From Metaphire vulgaris (taxonomy: Eukaryota > Annelida > Clitellata > Crassiclitellata > Megascolecidae): a stretch of 64,000 nucleotides of DNA. Under the pieces are notes generated by a model. That model saw nothing but the letters and a program-made list of their open reading frames with translations. It was not told the origin of the DNA and did not search any database. The DNA lies in the NCBI GenBank assembly GCA_018105865.1, contig CM030832.1:22448986-22512985 (forward strand), in the 5' to 3' direction. Shown here piece after piece: positions 22,601-37,600 of this stretch (the stretch's first letter is position 1; the number at the start of each line of letters is the position of its first letter). The translations under genes were made by a program, and so were the position numbers.

Positions 22601-25600
22601 TTCATCCTTTTGGCCAACATTGTGCTCCCTCTGAGCATCTGTGATTAACTGAGGTCTTGAGGTTTCTGCTCCCTTTGTTTCTTGACAAATGTCTTGCTTC
22701 AACGCCATGTCTCTGTTTGACTCCGGGGAGTCTAGTGACACTAACATTATGTCATGTGCACTGTCACTCGATTTGACAGTTTCTGTAGAAATGAGTGAGT
22801 CGGACTGACTCCAAGCGCCTGACTCACTGGACTGCTCCATCGGTTTGCCGCTGCACGACGGCTGCCAGTCAGATGTAAGAATATTTTCTTCACCACCACC
22901 GTTGTCTCTTCCACTAGATTCAACCAGGTTCTCTTTATCTGCCTTTGTATTTATCTCAGCGGTAGGATGTTCTGCAATTGGGACGCTACCCCCACTGCTT
23001 TCCTGCAAAAAGTGAGGAGCGCTATCGTCATAGTATGCCATTGCAGTTACGCCTCCGATATCACTGAATGCATCAATCTCTGCCCTCAGCAAACGACCCA
23101 ACTGAGCTGCCTCTGACAAATCCACTGGTTCGGCTGCCGGTCGAACTGGACACGAATCGAATTCAAACGAGTCCATTGACGCATGCATCGCCGACAGTTG
23201 TCCAGTATGAAGCTCAGAGTCAAGAGTTCCAGAATGACTCTGTGACTCACTCTCATCATCATCACCACCACCATCATCATTATCACATTCTTCCATTTGG
23301 TTTTTCTCCGGGCTTTTAGAGAGTCTATTAGTCATAACAGTCACTACTGCTTCACTATCACTTTCATCTTCACAGGACACACATGAGGATCTTTCGTCCG
23401 AGGCATCAACACCGCGGCCATTTGTGTTGCCCTCGATTTTGCTTCCAAACTCAAAGTTTTCAAAATCTTCTGAAGCTTCCCGGATTATCTGGACTATATC
23501 CTGATACTGTGGATACGAAGAAATAGCCGATGCTAAAGGATGACTTGATAAAACAGATTCAGTTTCACTCGTTGGAGTCTCATTAAAATATTGGGCGTCT
23601 GTCTTGTCCACAGGTCCCTCGATAAGAGGCAGAGCACCAAAGTCAAGCAGTGAAGCCACTTTGTTGGCCTCTGCTTGGAATTGCTCTTCAAAGAGGTTCA
23701 TCTCTTGCGGGTGCTTTGGTTTTCCAATGTCCATCATTGGAAAAGCATTCAGTGATGTTGTACTACCAAGCAACTTGCCGACCGAGATTCTCTCAAGCGA
23801 ATCTGATTGGGTCAATTCACCCTCCAATCGCTCAAACTCGGCCAAAGAAGACGAAATGGAAACGTCATCGTTGTCAGAGCTCTTTCCACCGGCGTGGCTC
23901 TCACCCGACAGGACTCCAAGTGAATCAAGACTCGTTTTATCCTGCATTTCTTTCTCAAGCCGTTCAAACTCAAGCAGTGAAGATGATACAGAAATGTTGT
24001 CCTTATCCATACATTTGCCTCCGCCTCCCCCAAAAAATCTTGTTCCAACAGACAGACCTGGAGAGTCTACCAACAATTCTGGTGAAACAACCATGCGATC
24101 AGAACATTCCGATGTGATTTCCGCCTTGTCTGATGAACCACTAGTCTTTTCTGACTTTCCCGAGAGCGATGCCTTCTCTTCCTCTTCTCGGATTGTGGCT
24201 AAAGTTAGAACCGCAGATGATTCAAATTCATCTTTACCTGCATTTCTGTTGCCATATTTAAGTTCATCAGGAGAATCAAGGCTTGGCAATATTTCAATGG
24301 CACCCAAATCAAGGTGTGCCCTCTCAAGCACTTCAAAACGATCGCTGTTTGATGAGGAGTCATCTTGCTCAGTACTACCCTCTTGTTGCTCCTCATCATC
24401 CCGAACATCTGTACTAATGTATGGTTCCTCTTGGAACGACGCATGAACATCTGAGTGAAATGATGAAGAACTTGAAGATAGTTCAGAGAGTCGGTCATCT
24501 GGTTGGTATGGAACAACTGTTGCAAAACTATCTATACTTGATGAATCTCCTTCATTTTCAGGACTCATTGGTTCACTAGAACTCAGTTCAATAGCTGAAA
24601 TATCTGTCTGAAAAGTGGCAGCATTGAATCTAGGAAAATACGTTGAATCGCCTTTCTTCTGCAAACCATCATTCTGACTTTCACCAAAATTCATTTTCTG
24701 CTCTTCAGTTCTTCTAAATGTTTGAACTGTTTCTCGCATTTCATCAAAACTCTGGTCATCACCACAAGTCTCAAAATGATCCGCACGATTTTCCACGTGA
24801 AGCAATTCGACTTCTGATTTACATGTATAAGGATCCTGCCTCAAAATCCTGTCGTCCTCAGAGCAGCTATCGGTCTCTTTACATCTCTCTCTGTGAACTG
24901 ATCCCAGGGATTGTTGTAGACGTTGGTTAGCAGCCGTCTCCGTCACTAAGGAATCATTTTCATCAAAGAATCTTTTTGATAATTCTGCATTCTGAGTCAT
25001 AAAATTTTCGGCCTGCTTATCTTCATTCATTCGAGTTTTCGTGGAAGTCTCTTCGATATCTTTACTCCTCACAATAACCTTACCATCTCCATCAATTGAA
25101 TATGTGTCAGAATGAAAGCTCGAAATCATCTCTGCATTTTCAATTGTTCTATTGTCTTCTAAATGAGTGGTATTTTCATTGGCAAGGGTAAGAGATTTTG
25201 ACACCACTTTCCCATCTTCATCTTTGGTTGCCTCAGTGTATGATTGATAAGAACTTGATTGCACTGTTTCTATATTCTGTTCATTGAAGAAGCTCTCAAC
25301 ACATGATTTCATTCTGATCAAAAATTCACCATCAACTAACCCAGCATCTGCAGTGTCGTCACTTTCGACATCGTTGAAATAATTACCAACATCATCCTCA
25401 CATCTATAAGGTGAGGTTTGCCCAACAAGTGTATCATCATCATAGGTGCAATGTTGGTCATTTGTCACTTCAAGTTTGGCTTCGTGTAAAACAAGATTAA
25501 CAAATTCCTCAGCTTGTGCATTAAGATCAACATTATCAAGATTCACCTCCTGATCTGGATTTTCAGAATTGAATTTATTCATGAATCCTACTTGATCAGC

Positions 25601-28600
25601 GACACTGTCAGAAAATTCATCAGAATAACAAGGTCTAGCATGCTCAATATGTTCAAAGAAATGAGAACCTGCATCCACTACTTCTTCATCGCTCCCACAG
25701 GATGAAGACTCCTTCTGTTCTAGAATTCTCCGTGAATCATCAGGAACTGGTGACAGCGGTCTTACCACCTCAGGATGTCCTGGAGTAAGATGAAAGCTTA
25801 AAAATAACGGCAACTTGCTTGAATCTTTGAGGTGATCTTGGCATTCAGCTAAGCGAGTAGAATAAGACGTCTCACTCAGATGCAAAGCTTCGTTATCTTC
25901 ATCATTTAAAGCCAGCAGCTCAGGTTCCGTGCCTTCTGAAAACCTGCAAGTTTTCTCAACTGGGCTCATTTCATCAAAAACATCATGATCACTGGCAACT
26001 GCCTCAAAATTCAATACTTTATAGTTGTCTGTTTCTTGAAGTGACGGTTCTTCGTCCTGGATTTGTGAAGCTGAAGTTCTATCTTCCTCATGGTAATGAT
26101 ATTCGCCTTCAACCTCGCCATCTTCCTCATCATCATCATAATCGTCCGAGTTGTCTTCAGTGGTGGAGAACATCCGATAGGTTGCCTCTGAATAAAGTGC
26201 ACTTTTTCCAGCATAAGTTTTAAGACATTCTTCTCTTCCAATTGCACTTTTGGAATTAGCGTCTGATTGCAAATGCAGCAGTTCATCAGTACTAAACAGC
26301 GATTCGTCTTTTGAACAACGTTGAACTTTAATTGGAGTAAAAGCACCAATTTCAACTTCATTACTTTGGATATAGCTGGGAGCTGGAGCCGAGGCATCTG
26401 TAATATGCTCAGAGGATAATGATGAAAATGTTTCATATATTTCATTAGCATCTTCACTAAAAACATTTGTAGAATGATGTTCAATGCCAGAACTGTCTTT
26501 CTGTGGTAATTGCTGGAAGCTGACAGGCAAATGGGACTGTGATGACTTAGAGAAGTCAAATTCAGGAACACAATCAACTTCGCCAGGAAATGAATAGTCA
26601 GCAACATTCCCAGTGAATGCCTCGTGAAATGTTCCTGGGTGTCTAAGCTCATTTAAGGTATCTTCATCACTTTCATCTTCAGCTTCTCTATAGCTACCAT
26701 AGACTGCACTAATACTACTTTCACCGGCTTCTTGCAATTCACCATTATTACTGGAAGCGGTCGACCCTCTCGCAGTTCCATCCAGAAAACTTTGGTTCTG
26801 TTTCAGTATTTTCAAATATTCTTCATATCCAGCGACATCACCAAATTCAACAATTTCAAACGTTCCAACTGATGCTCCATCTCCCAACTCTCCTTCTGCT
26901 TCAAAGACACTTCCAAAGGTATTGCTCCGACAAATGTTTGCATTTGGTTCTACTTCACTGCAATCGTTCATTGATAATTTACCATTCACAAGTTCTGACT
27001 CAAACACCTCATCATCTGGACTTGACAGAATGGCCTTTGTCTGCATCTCCAGTGTCACCACCTTCTCAACACTGTCCGGTGATATGTCATAAGTGGCAAC
27101 GACACGAGACACAGCACCAAGATCGAGGTCGTATGTTGCTGCCAAAATTGTGGGCTCGGCCGACGCATCGGATGATGTAGAAGTCTTGGGAACATCTTCG
27201 CTTGAGATAGACGGCACATCGCGAGACAGGAGTGACTTCTGGTCTAAATGTGAGCAGTCAGATGGATGTAAAGTATTAGGAGCTGACAATTCCTTAGTCA
27301 CAAATTCTGTTGTAATTTTCACATCTGCCTCATCTTCTGCAACCAGGGCAGCATCCACGTCTGACGTTTCACTTTGCAATGACAATTTCTCAGTCACGAC
27401 TTGTTTCAATTCGACTGAACTCAATGGCATTTCTTTGTCATTAACTCCATCTAATTGTTCAGTGTTTCCGTCAGCCTTGTCACAGGAAGCTCGATAGTTT
27501 TCAACTATTTCATTCGTCAATTCTTCAGTCTTTTCCACAGAATCTCCTTTCAACTCAGTCAGGTCATCATTTCCAGTTTTTAAATCAGTCATTTCTGTTG
27601 CTACTTCTTTACAGAAGTCATCATTCTGCATTTCAACATTTTCAAACATGCAATCAGTGAAGTGATAGCTCGTTTCTTCTTCTACCCTTTCTGCCAATTC
27701 CGCTTTTGTTTCAAAAATCTGTTTTGGTGACGCCAGTTCCGCATCTTTAACAGACTCTTTCTCCATCGTTTGTGTGACATGAGTAACCTCCATCCCTGGA
27801 AAAACATTAAGTTCTGGTTTGGTTGCTGCAATTTTTATGTCAAAATTTTCCATATCTTCCAAATTCGTCCCTTCAAGAGATTCTTTTTGAGAATCTTCAT
27901 TCGTTGCCGCCATGAATTTGTCCAATTCTGGTTCTCTTGTCTCGCATTCTTGTTGCTCATCCTTTTCAATTTCTTGTTCATCTGTTAACGATTGTGCTAT
28001 GTCATCATCACTGTCAAATGATGGCGATTCCGTTCTATCGACAGATTCCTGGTTTATCAAGAAGCCCTCAAGAACTGCCGGGTCCATGGAGAGTCTGTGA
28101 AAACTCAGAGCCGCTTCCATAGCGGTTTTCTCCTCATCAACGGAAGCCGATACTTTACCACGCAACCGCATGTTGCAGACCGGATCAAACCAAGACAAGG
28201 CAGAGCTACCAAAACCTGCATCACACCTCTCAAAATCCTCAGGCACGGGCTCTTCTGAAAACATCTCAAAATGTTCAGTCTCTTTTCTCTCATCACTTGA
28301 ATGTGCAGCAAAAGACATCAGACAGGACTGCAAATCTTCTTTAATTGTCTCTTTAGTTCTATGCTCAAGAATAGTCTGAAGCAATTCAGTTTCGTACACT
28401 TCTTTGATATTTTCGTGTGGTTCGGAGATAAGAGCTTTTGTGGGCTTTAGAGTCCTTGGGCTGTCAATGACCTGATCCACATCTGCAAATACATTACAGG
28501 TGTCTGTTGGTCTGAGTAAAGATGTTGAAGATGCAAAAACTTCACTATTCATGGCTTCATCGAGATTCATTGTTGTAATGCTTTCATTGTCATTAAATGC

Positions 28601-31600
28601 CAAAGCCATATTTTCACGGATGTCACAAGAGACACTAACTAAACTATCATTAACAGAGCCAATTTCATTCAATTGCTCTGTAGTGTAAGTTTCAATAGTT
28701 TGCAATGGCTCCTTGTGTGAACTGTCTGACTCCAGATTTTCTGACCAACAATAGTCATGCTGTTTAATCTCCTTCCCATATTCATCATGCATGCTCACAA
28801 GTTCCCCATCCTGAGAAATTGAAAGTCGGGCAGTAATTTTCTCTTCAGAACTCAAAAAATCAGTTCCAGCCCCCATCTGACCAACAATGTCAAGCATCTC
28901 CATCTTCTTTAAACTTTCCTCCTCCTCTGATGATCTCTTATTCATCTTCACCACTTCTATATCTGACCTATCCATTTCTTTTGACTCTTCTCTAATCCCT
29001 GCTCCAAACAAATCCATCTCCTTCAACTCTGCTCTTTCACCATCATCCATAGAAATTCCTTCTTCATCTGATTCAGCCTTTTCAGTGTTTTCCTGTATAA
29101 TGTCTTCTGCTTTTGATTCTTCTCTAATCCCTGCTCCAAACAAATACTTCTCCTTCAACTCAGCTCTTCCACCGTCATCGATAGACATTCCTTCTTCATC
29201 TGATTCAGCCTTTTCAGTGTTTTCCTGTCCAATTTCTCCTGCTTTTGACTCTTCTCTAATCCCTACTCCAAACAAATACTTCTCCTTCAACTCAGCTCTT
29301 CCACCGTCATCCACAGAAATTCCTTCTTCATCTAATTCAGTCCTTCCGCTGTTTTCCTGTCTAATTTCTTCTGCTTTTAGAATGACAGAACCTGAAAATG
29401 CAATCTCTAAATTGTCGTCTTCTCCTGAATCGACAATCGGCTGGAAGAAATCTCCAGAAACTAGCCGCTGCGGTCTAGAATTCTGACCAAGTTGATCGTA
29501 ATCACTGGCCATGCCCATGTCCTCAGCAATAAACTCACTTGGGGATACACCCACATTGATTTGCAATCGTTCAGATAGGACAGTAACTGGTGAAACCTCT
29601 TCTTTAAGGGCTCGTTCCACAGTGGGGGAAATGTTTTCCACCGGAGACTGAACTGTGGCTGATAGGGATAAGGTCGGGGCAAAGTCAAAGTCTGAGGCGT
29701 CTCGGGCGCAGGGCGAGAAGGCGTCATCAACATCTGTCTCCTCAGATTTTTCATCAGCTTTCAGCTGTCTGGCAGGTTCTGAATCATCAGATTCGATGAA
29801 ATAAACAAACAATGAGCATATCAAAACATCAGAAGAGCAAACACTCATCATCAGCAAATATTACAGTGGCATGCAGAAAGACATCAGTTAAAAGCAAACC
29901 TATCCATAAGAAATTATAACATATGGAATGCATTTAAATGCACGGCATTGCCGCAGCAAAGTCTGGCATGAAATGTTCAAAGCATTTTCACTACATGCTG
30001 AATAAGGAAAGCTCTTAACTGAGCATTAAGCATTTGCCAGAGTAACCATTATATTCTAGCAAAGTCGATCAATGTAAACTGTTTCATCAAAGGGGAATGC
30101 ATTCAGACTATATCAGATAAAGAAGAACAGAGTCATCGACATATATACACTATTATACAGTTTCAAAAGCAACATGAATCAAAATAAAGTTAGTCATTTG
30201 AAATGAAGACATGCTAAATGGAATTTCCAGCATACCTCACACCATTAGAAAATTTTAAAACATCACGATGCCATTAACATCAAAACATAATGCCAACTAT
30301 TGTCTGTTAATTCAACATTGTCAAAGAGTAGTAGACAGAATACATTTAGACATAAAGGGCAGTCCATGCAGTTACTATACAACCAGTATTTTAATAAGTG
30401 GCTGTTAAAAATCATGAATTATGCTGTATTTAGCTTCTCAATCAATTGCTATTTCTATTGATACAGAGCTATTTATTGTGTTAATGTGTAAAATTGATAG
30501 GAAGCAACTGGAAGTCACAATAGATTACTTCTCATCTCAAGATAAGACCTCCTTGAGAACATATCTTTTCATCACCTTAAATCTCAGAACGTGCTTCCTT
30601 CCTATTGTTTATATTTCACAAATGGAAGCATTCAAGCTTAAGCTAAATTAGCAATAAAGTTTGGCCGAAGACATGATCTTAAATTTGCTGATCACTTCAA
30701 CAAAATGATATGCTTTATATAATGCAGAGAGATTCATCAGGCACTGGTGTACCTTGCAGGTGAGCACCAATCTCTTCCAGCCAAGCAACCTCTGAGTTGC
30801 TCGAACAACTGCTTGCCCTGTCGTCATCTGCCATGTGGCAAAAAGCATCACCACTCAGCCCAAAACCGAATTCATCTAACAAGATTAGTCAGTCAGTTAG
30901 TAGTATTAGCAGGCAAATAAAAGAAAGGTAGCTTACATGCTGCAAACAAACATTTCAACTGTTAATCACAAAATTGCAAGAGGGTCTTAGTTTTAAAATA
31001 AAATTATATATGTATATAATATATACATATAATATATATACATATACATATATATATATATACATATGCATATATATATAACAGCTAACTTTTACAATTT
31101 AAATTAAGTTTTAGGATAATCAACCGTGATACCTCGACATTAGTAAAGGTCCCTAATAAAGAATGCTTAGCTACAGTACATAAAGGCTGATGAAGTAAGC
31201 AAGCAAGTAAGTGTAAATGAAATTACCATTTCTACAACTCAATTAGAAAGCAATGCACAAAACATAAAACACAAATTCTTATAAACAGTATTTGTATGAG
31301 CATTAACCAACAGCATTTAACATCTTCAAACTGAATTCTAATAAAGGACTTAATAGCTGACAACAATGAGGTTTAAAGATTTGAAGACACCGAATAGGAA
31401 AATAAATATACCAAGCGAGCAATTCAGCAACATCATCCGGCAAAAAGTTCCTTGTACAAATATGAAATCTATCCAATCTTCAACATGTGTGTAGCAAAAT
31501 AAACAATTAAATTTTCAAGTAAATACCACGTGCTATGCCAAACGTTGATCGTGAATTGAAAGTGAACAATGCTGTCACAACTTAAGTCCACATCAATATA

Positions 31601-34600
31601 TAACAAAACAGAAATGAAATATAGGGCACAATCAATAATAGAAAAAGGATCTGCAATTTCAACAGGAAAAACTGATTTATCAAAAATACCTATTGCATCT
31701 TTCAAGTTCTAAACTTGCAGTCATAATTCTCAGGTCATTTCACAAGATACTTCTGACAATGGGGTCCAGCTGTATTTCACATAAGTTCCTTACAGGATTA
31801 TTCCATCAGTTTTGGTCATTTTCACTTATGCCTTTGATGGCCATTTGTCTACGGTTTCACTGTCTGCTGATAACATAACAACTTGCAAGCCATTCTACTC
31901 TTGCAAAAGTAAGTAAGTAAAATCTCGTTAATTTCTAAAGCGCTTTCAAAAGCAGCACTGAAGTAGCTCCTTATTCATAGGCGCTTAAATTAAATTATCT
32001 CACATAATACTTTTAGCTACTGGGTTTTATTATTTTTACTGGCCTTTCTTACCTTCAGCCAACCTTATTTCATTATTCTCAAGAAGAGATTGTGTACTGC
32101 ATGAAGTTACTTATAATAAGGGGACGGGAAGTTAGCAGAGTGGTAACAACACTGGACAATGGAGCAGAAGGTCGCGGGTTCGACCCCCACAGGAGCCCTA
32201 AGGTCAACTCAGCCTTACTCTCTAGAGGGCGGTGGTAAAATGAGGAGCAGCACTAAGCTGCGAGGTAAAACATGGGTTTGGGGAAAGTAATGGCAACCTA
32301 CCCCAGATTAATGGCTTATACCACCTATGTCGCTGACTGCCCAGGCTGGAGATAAGCGCCGGAACCCTACGCTCGGGCTCGAGTACAGGACCTACCTTTA
32401 CCTTACTCATAATAAGCAGACTTTGTAAACTGATGGTCCTTCTGGATCTATACGACAATTACTGTACATTTACTTAATCTATGCTGGATGTGAATTTCTA
32501 CAGCACTGCATTAAAGCTGAGGTGTCAATTATCATATGCATTCCCAGATTGTCTTTTTCAAATATCTTTTTATGAGATATCTCCACTAACAGAAAACATA
32601 GAAAAAACTATGCAAGGGTCTATTTTCACTAGAATATGTAATCACCTTGGAACCAAAATAAATTGCTGCTGGAAAATTATCCAGTTTTCAACAAAATATC
32701 ACACTGATACATGCAATATAAATGAATAATAATTAATCAAAAGAGCAACACAAAATAGCAACAATCAACAACGAATGTACAAATGCAAGGTTCAAGCAGC
32801 AGCAGTAAGCGTTCAATGTCAAAATGTGCCACCAAAAGTAAATGTAAAATAACTGAGACTATTTTTCAGCAACGCAAAAGCAGATATGCATCACAGCTGT
32901 ACCTTGTTCCCCAGAAAGTCTACCATCATGCTGTAACTGTTCATCTAGGTTTTCTTCATTTGTAGTCGGTGACAGCAAACCTAAACCAAAGCCACTCAGC
33001 TTTCTCTCCAGTATCTCCGGCTGCATGAGGAATATCGACGATCCGTTCTGGTTGGACGAGTTCTGGCCAAACTCAAGGAGGATGTCAATTGGTGAATTTT
33101 TCACTGGAGTCTGGAACGGAACGCGAGGTGGCTGACAAATATCCAATAGCTTTCCATCTTCCAACTCATCTCCGTCTAGCTGGAAGATCAGCTCCACATC
33201 AAGATCGTCAGTTTCCAATTTGTCTCCAAAGAAAAACTCCTTCTCTGCATCAATTTCACCTTTCTCAGGTCGTTCCAGGTCAACTTCCTCGCACTCTTTC
33301 TCGTCAACGTCCTTTTCCTCAATGCAGACCGATTCTTTCTCCAGTGCTTCAACTTGCTGTGGTGCAAGTAGTGGAAAATTAAGCAATGTCCTCCTGTCCA
33401 CATTTCTTTTAACCGGTTGCCGATCAGAAACAGGTTCTTCAATCTCAAACTCCTCACCACAGAAGCCCTGGTCCTCATCGCCAATTGGGGCTGTAGCACC
33501 TGGATCACATGCAGTTGCAAGTTCCAAGTATCAAAATACCAGAAATAACAAATCCAGTAAGAAAACATGAACACGCAAAATATAATTCAGAATTTCACGA
33601 TAAATGCAAATACAGTTACCGAAACAGTAATAGTTAAGGAAGAACATTTTGAATGAGACAGAATAAACTATATATATGTTAGAAAATAAGTGAAATAGAG
33701 TTTGCTTCTCTGCTATAAGAGCATTCAGTTTGCAAGGATTTTGCTTCAATATAGAATCAGTCTGTATCAAGTTAGAAAATTATATTACCATAGCTATACA
33801 CTCTGTAACAGAAAGAATGCCAATGATCTTAAACCAGGCATATGCCATCTGGATTAGCAAAGGTAAGCAGTGACTAAAATCCTTATAAAAATAATTTACT
33901 AAATACAAAATTCTGTACATAGCTATTACTAAACTAATAATATCTAAATTTATAACTAACCCAAGTGCAACAAGTTCAATGCCCTAATAAGCACTTATCA
34001 TTATTTGATGGCACAATTTCCAGGGCCCTTTATACTTAATTTAATCTATGTGATATAGCAGCTGTTGCTCCAAAATACACTAGATAACATAACATAGAAA
34101 GAAATTTATGATAATAATTCTTTGTCAATAACATCTTCTCAATTGTTGAGAAATCTGGTCTGTAGGTCAGGCAAATTCATGAGTCTTTGAATTTCTGCAG
34201 TGTTGAATTGTGCACATTTTCATGAAAAACTCATAATCTGGTCTGTTTTTACTTTCCTTGCGATCACTAAAAATGACCAACGAATGGCAGTTGCCTGACT
34301 TAAATTAGGATTTACTCTTAATTCAGAAATAATACAGACAAGCTATGAATATAACAGTTCACAACAAGCTGTTGGAAAAAAGAGATAAAGAATGACAACA
34401 GATTGAATATTCAGTCAGAGTTAAAGAATCTGCATGATGAAGCAGTATAAAGCATCACTCAATCAGTGAATATGATGGGACAATGCTGTTGTCACTGATC
34501 TTGTGGCCTCAATGAAAAAACTACTAAGCATGATCCTGCAATGTGATCAAAACAAGATATTCATGTCATCACATGAACCCCAAAAAAGCCACTCCACGGC

Positions 34601-37600
34601 TCATATTTTCTGCTGTACAAAATTTTGAATGTGATATTTAACCAATTTGCCTTCTGTTCAAAAATCATCCTCAGCAATTCAAACTAGAGTGAAGCTTCAC
34701 GACGCTTTAGCAAACAGAATTTGCATGCATTTCCTAATTCAAACACCAAGAAGCAGTCAACTGACAGAACACCGACTGATAAAGCAACAATCCATTTTAT
34801 TTAATAGTTCATTCTCAAAACATTTGGGGTGCTTGAAAATTAAAATAATTTCAAGGAACTGGTGAGTGAGCAGTTTTTCCCACGACACAACATTCAATTT
34901 GCCAACCATCGAAATTATACGATTTTTTAGTGCAAAATAATCCACTCGAGACTTTAACATGTCCAACAGCCTCATCAATAGCGCACATGCTGTCAGTTGA
35001 TCTGCTTGGTTACGGCATGAAACAGAAGTGCTGTTAATTGAGACAATATGTATATTAGTTTCAAGCAATACCTCCAGCTGAAGGACATGCAATTGTGGGA
35101 AAATTGGGTTCGCTGTCGGGCACCTCCTCATCTGCCGGTTCATTGAAGAAATCTGTACCTGAAAATTCACTGTTGTCATCCATCGGTGCAAATGGTTCAG
35201 GAATTGAGCACACGTCGTCAGGCACCACAGCTTCCACTGTTCCATTGAAATCGGAGCCTTCTACGCTTTCAGTCAGCAAAGTGTACTCAGATGGCGATGG
35301 CAGTCGCTCGTTGTTCAAAAACTGAGTTTCACTTGTGCATACGGATACTTCATCATCATTGGGCAAGTCTTTCTTTGGCTGCACCGCATCAAAACTGAAC
35401 ACTTCTGATTCTTCCATCAATGAGTAGTCAGTTGGAGAGAGTGGAATATTCCCAACATCCTCCTCAAAGCTAATTCCAACCCCATCATCTCGATCTTCCA
35501 ATGGATACGTTTCCTTAGATCCACGTAGCTCAAGTGTCACTAACTCTTGATTTTGATCTTGATCTAGATTTTCCTCTACACAAATCGCTGAAAAATTTGC
35601 TTCTGCTATGTCTTTATTTTCGAAAACTCCTTCGGGGATGATGAAACTTGAACCCTCGGCTTCTCGTTCAAGTTCCATTCCTGCCTTTTTGACAACTTTC
35701 TCCAAATCAACTGTGCCACCATGACTGCCGTCATATGCGCCGGTAAACGTCTGCTCGTCGGTTGGACTAAGAATCATAGGACTCGCTCCTTGTACCTGAA
35801 TCATCGGCATCATTGTCAAGCAACTTGGAAATGTGCTGGCAACTTTATCTTGCTTATGAAAAGCATCCGAATACCCTTGATCACCGATATTGTTGTCGTG
35901 ACTCCCATCATCAAGTGAAATGTCAATGATCTGGGGAAGAAACTCAAACTGCATCTCTTCTCTTTTTGGAATGGAACTTTCCTTCGGGTCCTTTGCTTCT
36001 GTCTCTTCAGTTGCTTTTAAACTTTTCTGATCATGAGATTCAAGATCATTCTGCACTTGAATGTCGTCATTAGAGATAAAAGTTTCTGATACTTTATCAG
36101 ATACTTCTACTGTTCCATCACGACTTCTGCCTCCTGAAAGGTTGGAAAAAATTAGTAAATGTTAGTAGAAACACATTTCCAATATTTATTAAAATACCAA
36201 TTTTTTATATATTAAAACATCAATATTAGTATCAACCACAAAGCATTGTTAAATGAATCTAGTATTAGAGAGTGGTATGACCGAATGTAAATCAAAACAC
36301 TCTTTCAGGCAAGATGTAGGAAGCAGTAAGACAATGCACGCTAGAGCAAGAGAATAGGGTACATTGATCTTTACACTCTGTGGTTTGGTTAGGTAGAGCC
36401 AGCTTTTGTGCAGAGTCAGCCTCTCAATCTATGATTCAAGTTAGAGGGTCAACATTGGCAGATATCAGCAATAATTTGGATATGCATCAATATTGTCTAC
36501 GGTATTTTTTTGATATTTTCTGAAAAAGAAGCTACATTGGCTTCGCATCCCGGAGCGTATTGCCTACAAGAGGTGTATCCTCATGTTCCGAGCCCTGCAC
36601 AATCCAGCTTTCCCGGACTACCTGGCGTCTTTGGTCCTCAGACCATCGTCTACCGACAGGCGTCTGCAACTAAGGTACAATCAAGACGTCAGACTGGTCG
36701 TTCCTCCTCCGTCTCGAACATAAAAATTCGGCGAGAGGTCGTTCAAGTGTGGAAACCCCATTCTTTGGAACGCATTACCTGGCTACGTGACTAGAGAGTC
36801 CAATCTTGATTCATTCACAAGGAAACTTAAAACTTATTTCTTCGAGACCTCGTATTAGTGTAAAGCGCTCTAGCCTTTGACTCTTTGTTCATGTTTTTGC
36901 GCTATATAAATTGACTTTTTAACCTAACCTAACCTATGGTACATAGTGCTTTTGGATGATGCCTAGTGAATCAATTGAAATTGCTATGTACTGCAAATTG
37001 AAAGAAAAAAGATCATCTAAAATTGATTATATAAATGAGTCTTGGCTGGAAGCAGAATATTTTAGTGCTGGAACAAAGTTCATATGAATTAGTCCCCATT
37101 GGATATACCCTAATATTTGACCAAGTAACATTTGTCTCAGTGTGAACGGTAATACTGCTACTAATACTGCCTATACTACTTATTGAATTGAATAGCACTG
37201 ATTGCATGCAAGAGCTCCAATTAGTAGAAATGAGCATGATTAAAATGAATGAACATGATCAAAATGCAGAATTCTGCTGGAAGTGATCTGGAATGGAGCT
37301 TAACGACAATCCTTTAAACCATGCGATGATATAAAATATAGTTATACAACACACATACACAAACACACTCATGCTCAAATATTGCATATCTTTTGTTAGG
37401 TATATTATTGGCTAATTTAACAGAAAGCATATCAACCAAATTAATCCAGCATCATATTAAATAGATTAGCTTTATATCAGAATCTTCATTTATTAATCAA
37501 TTTTCCAAAACAATTGATCAAAATTGATATGAAAACCTCAAAATAAAAAGAAAGAAAATCATGTATTCCAAATTGCAAATATGATCATGCAAGCTTATGT

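Noticed and set aside
23604..24446. 280-codon plus-strand open frame opposite exon S
   Set aside because: It is the complement of a Ser/Glu/Asp-rich coding exon, has no family resemblance and no splice context; antisense openness is expected from the codon composition.
26011..26652. 213-codon minus-strand open frame overlapping exon S in another frame
   Set aside because: It lies wholly within the 7.4-kb exon in an alternative frame and reads Leu/His/Met-rich nonsense.
32121..32195. Functional tRNA gene
   Set aside because: The A and B boxes are present, but the sequence continues into a 3' body shared with 1.0 kb and is flanked by a target duplication, so it is a SINE head.
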